From the NCBI RefSeq assembly GCF_003609975.1, contig NZ_AP018400.1:1128501-1192500 (forward strand): 64,000 nucleotides of DNA, given 5' to 3'. Within the stretch, counting starts at the first letter, position 1. Each line of letters opens with the position of its first letter. The DNA is from Streptococcus ruminantium (GTDB lineage: Bacteria > Bacillota > Bacilli > Lactobacillales > Streptococcaceae). Of the stretch, positions 62,584 through 64,000 are shown piece after piece. Below the pieces are notes generated by a model, which saw nothing but the letters and a program-made list of their open reading frames with translations, did no database searches and was not told where the DNA came from. The position numbers and the translations under genes were made by a program.

Positions 62584-64000
62584 TCGCTTTCTCTCCTTCC
62601 ATCATCAGTTTGATATCAACTTGCAATCCATTAGAATCAGCTTGTTGAAAGGTAATAGCTCCTCCTACTGCCTTTACTTGTTCTTCCAAAACTGACAACC
62701 CGTGTCCGTGTTTAAAAGGCTTTAGCTTTTGATAACAACCATCATCAATGACCGACAAAGAGAGCTCCCGTCCATCTCTAACCAATGTAACAGTAATCGT
62801 TTGGCCTCTGGAGTATTTATAGGAGTTATTAACGAGCTCTCTTAGCCATCTGTAAATTAGAAAATCATAAGGAGGGTAGATTACTAAATCTTTTGCTGAA
62901 TAAAATGCTAGAGAAATAGCCGTTTCAGGATAACGTTTTTCAAACGATTTTAGCACCATACGATAATTGTCATATAATGATAACCCTTTGAGTAACTGAG
63001 GACTATACTGATTCATTCGCTCACGGACAAAAATATTGAGATACTCTAATCTTTCTTCTATCGTTTTGACAGCGATACTTGGATTATCCAATCGAGATAA
63101 CTGAATCAAAGCGTTTATATCCTGAAGAATATTATCATGCAAGAAATTCGCAAACTCTTGATTCAAAGCTTCCTCTTTCAAAACTGAACTAATCCCTACA
63201 TAATCAGAATACGTACTTCCAGTTATTAGTCTGTAACTTTCTCCAAGTAACTGTAAGAAGTACTGAGTATATACAATAATTGTTACAATTTCAAGAACAA
63301 CTAAACTCCTTCTATTTAAAATTAGAATAAACAGAACAATATAAAATAAAACTAGAAAGATAATCGTTAGCAATTGTTCTTTTTGCCTAAATACTGCGTC
63401 ATTATGATAAAACAAGATGAGTACTAATCCTGCAATTAGAGCTAAAAAATAAAATAGCCATAAACCAGAAAATAAAACTGATGATTGAAAAAAAATGAAA
63501 CCGATAGAAGTGAAACAAATTATGAGATAAGAGATTAACACCATTAACCAATAAAATCTATTGGAATCATTTCTATAAAACGTTTGCTTGCTCCTTAGAA
63601 AAACAATTAAGAGAGCCATCACGAAAGTGACAACCAAATAAAGCGAAAAGGCAAGACTAGTCAATTCTGGAAAAAATAAGCTTGTACCAGATAAAAGTCC
63701 TACTATCATCATGAACAGATAAAATGAAGTCTGTAACTTTTGAAAAAACAAGCTAAGAGATATGGATATTAATGAAGAATAGATTATGATGCCAGTTAAA
63801 TATTGTAACCAAATAGGAACTGCAGTCCCCCCTATGACAAATAAAATAGAGTGACACTGACCAAATCTAACTAACCATACAATAAATTTGCTAATTTTAG
63901 ACCTAATAGAAATTGTTCTATGCAAAATAAAATCCAATAGTAATAATACATTTAAAACAAGCAAAAGCAAGCTAGTTTCGATGTTATCTAGAAATCCTTT
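62561..64000 (-). CDS. Sensor histidine kinase, NarL-partner type (5' end outside window)
   Basis: At least 479 codons; the frame stays open to the window edge, and the TTG at 63970 is not a convincing start, so the gene is partial. About ten membrane helices in the first 250 residues are followed by a HisKA_3-like dimerisation segment (NQEFANFLHDNILQDINALI, phospho-His in FLHDN) and a HATPase domain with the N-box WLRELVNNSYKYSRG and the G-box DDGCYQ ... HGHGLSVLEEQVKAVGG. A multi-helix sensor without an extracellular domain suggests detection of membrane stress or of a peptide. It is paired with the overlapping response regulator. Confidence 0.88.
   Translation of the reverse strand, partial: KGFLDNIETSLLLLVLNVLLLLDFILHRTISIRSKISKFIVWLVRFGQCHSILFVIGGTAVPIWLQYLTGIIIYSSLISISLSLFFQKLQTSFYLFMMIVGLLSGTSLFFPELTSLAFSLYLVVTFVMALLIVFLRSKQTFYRNDSNRFYWLMVLISYLIICFTSIGFIFFQSSVLFSGLWLFYFLALIAGLVLILFYHNDAVFRQKEQLLTIIFLVLFYIVLFILILNRRSLVVLEIVTIIVYTQYFLQLLGESYRLITGSTYSDYVGISSVLKEEALNQEFANFLHDNILQDINALIQLSRLDNPSIAVKTIEERLEYLNIFVRERMNQYSPQLLKGLSLYDNYRMVLKSFEKRYPETAISLAFYSAKDLVIYPPYDFLIYRWLRELVNNSYKYSRGQTITVTLVRDGRELSLSVIDDGCYQKLKPFKHGHGLSVLEEQVKAVGGAITFQQADSNGLQVDIKLMMEGEKAIENFINR

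Noticed and set aside
63968..63970. TTG as start of the sensor kinase
   Set aside because: The frame continues open to the window edge and no ribosome site precedes the TTG, so the real start lies outside.
1..64000. CRISPR arrays, tRNA, rRNA and complete insertion sequences
   Set aside because: No regularly spaced short repeats with unique spacers, no cloverleaf with a T-loop, no ribosomal RNA sequence and no transposase gene were seen.

Overview
The window looks like a chromosomal segment of a low-GC streptococcus, most probably Streptococcus suis or a close relative. Supporting signs are the housekeeping genes pcrA, nox, pepF, asd-dapA, fhs, coaB-coaC and pgm in streptococcal form, an LPKTG-anchored surface pullulanase with a KxGKxW-type signal peptide, a gls24/amaP alkaline-shock operon, and a pflD-talC-gldA-PTS cluster. 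This assignment rests on recognition of protein families, not on a database search.

Layout. 1-9 kb: the start of a lipoprotein gene, a HAD nucleotidase, an alkD islet bounded by a 46-bp direct repeat, pcrA, NADH oxidase, a stand-alone ATP-cone protein and oligoendopeptidase F. 9-17.4 kb: dapA-asd (lysine/diaminopimelate pathway) with a long asd leader, then a large cell-wall-anchored pullulanase with 11 tandem 72-bp repeats and a cre site in its promoter. 17.9-28.2 kb: an anaerobic carbohydrate cluster made of a glycyl radical enzyme, its divergent activase, a transaldolase-like aldolase, glycerol dehydrogenase, a degenerate glycerol dehydrogenase paralogue, a cellobiose/lactose-type PTS (IIA, IIB, IIC) and two regulators. 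28.3-36 kb: a likely small RNA, a second alkD-like gene, tandem 55-bp repeats, a GNAT acetyltransferase, a DUF5052-like lipoprotein, an RclA/Har-like flavoprotein, fhs, and a coaB-coaC-ECF operon that seems to be transcribed without a leader.

36-43 kb: a six-gene minus-strand operon combining a VTC-domain protein, a DUF4956 membrane protein, a CotH-kinase-like protein, a glycosidase-like protein, a 36-residue membrane peptide and a family 2 glycosyltransferase. It is probably an uncharacterised surface-polysaccharide system. 43.5-45.2 kb: phosphoglucomutase. 45.7-50.2 kb: an AT-rich module in which a membrane-anchored STAND-like NTPase gene and an SHMT-like PLP-enzyme gene converge between perfect 30-bp inverted repeats. 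A complete tyrosine recombinase gene lies just outside. This has the layout of an invertible, phase-variable switch and is the most unusual feature of the window.

50.6-55.1 kb: the gls24 stress operon under one strong promoter with TGACAAC-type repeats, a lipid kinase and a BusR-like GntR/TrkA_C regulator. 55-64 kb: decaying sequence, an ABC-2 exporter with an ArsR-like regulator, a broken ImmA-like/XRE-S24 regulator pair, a frameshifted immunity-like gene, and a NarL-type two-component system cut by the window edge. Two copies of a 159-bp intergenic element (11.66 and 61.09 kb) carry their central hairpin in opposite orientations. No tRNA, rRNA, CRISPR array or complete IS element was seen.
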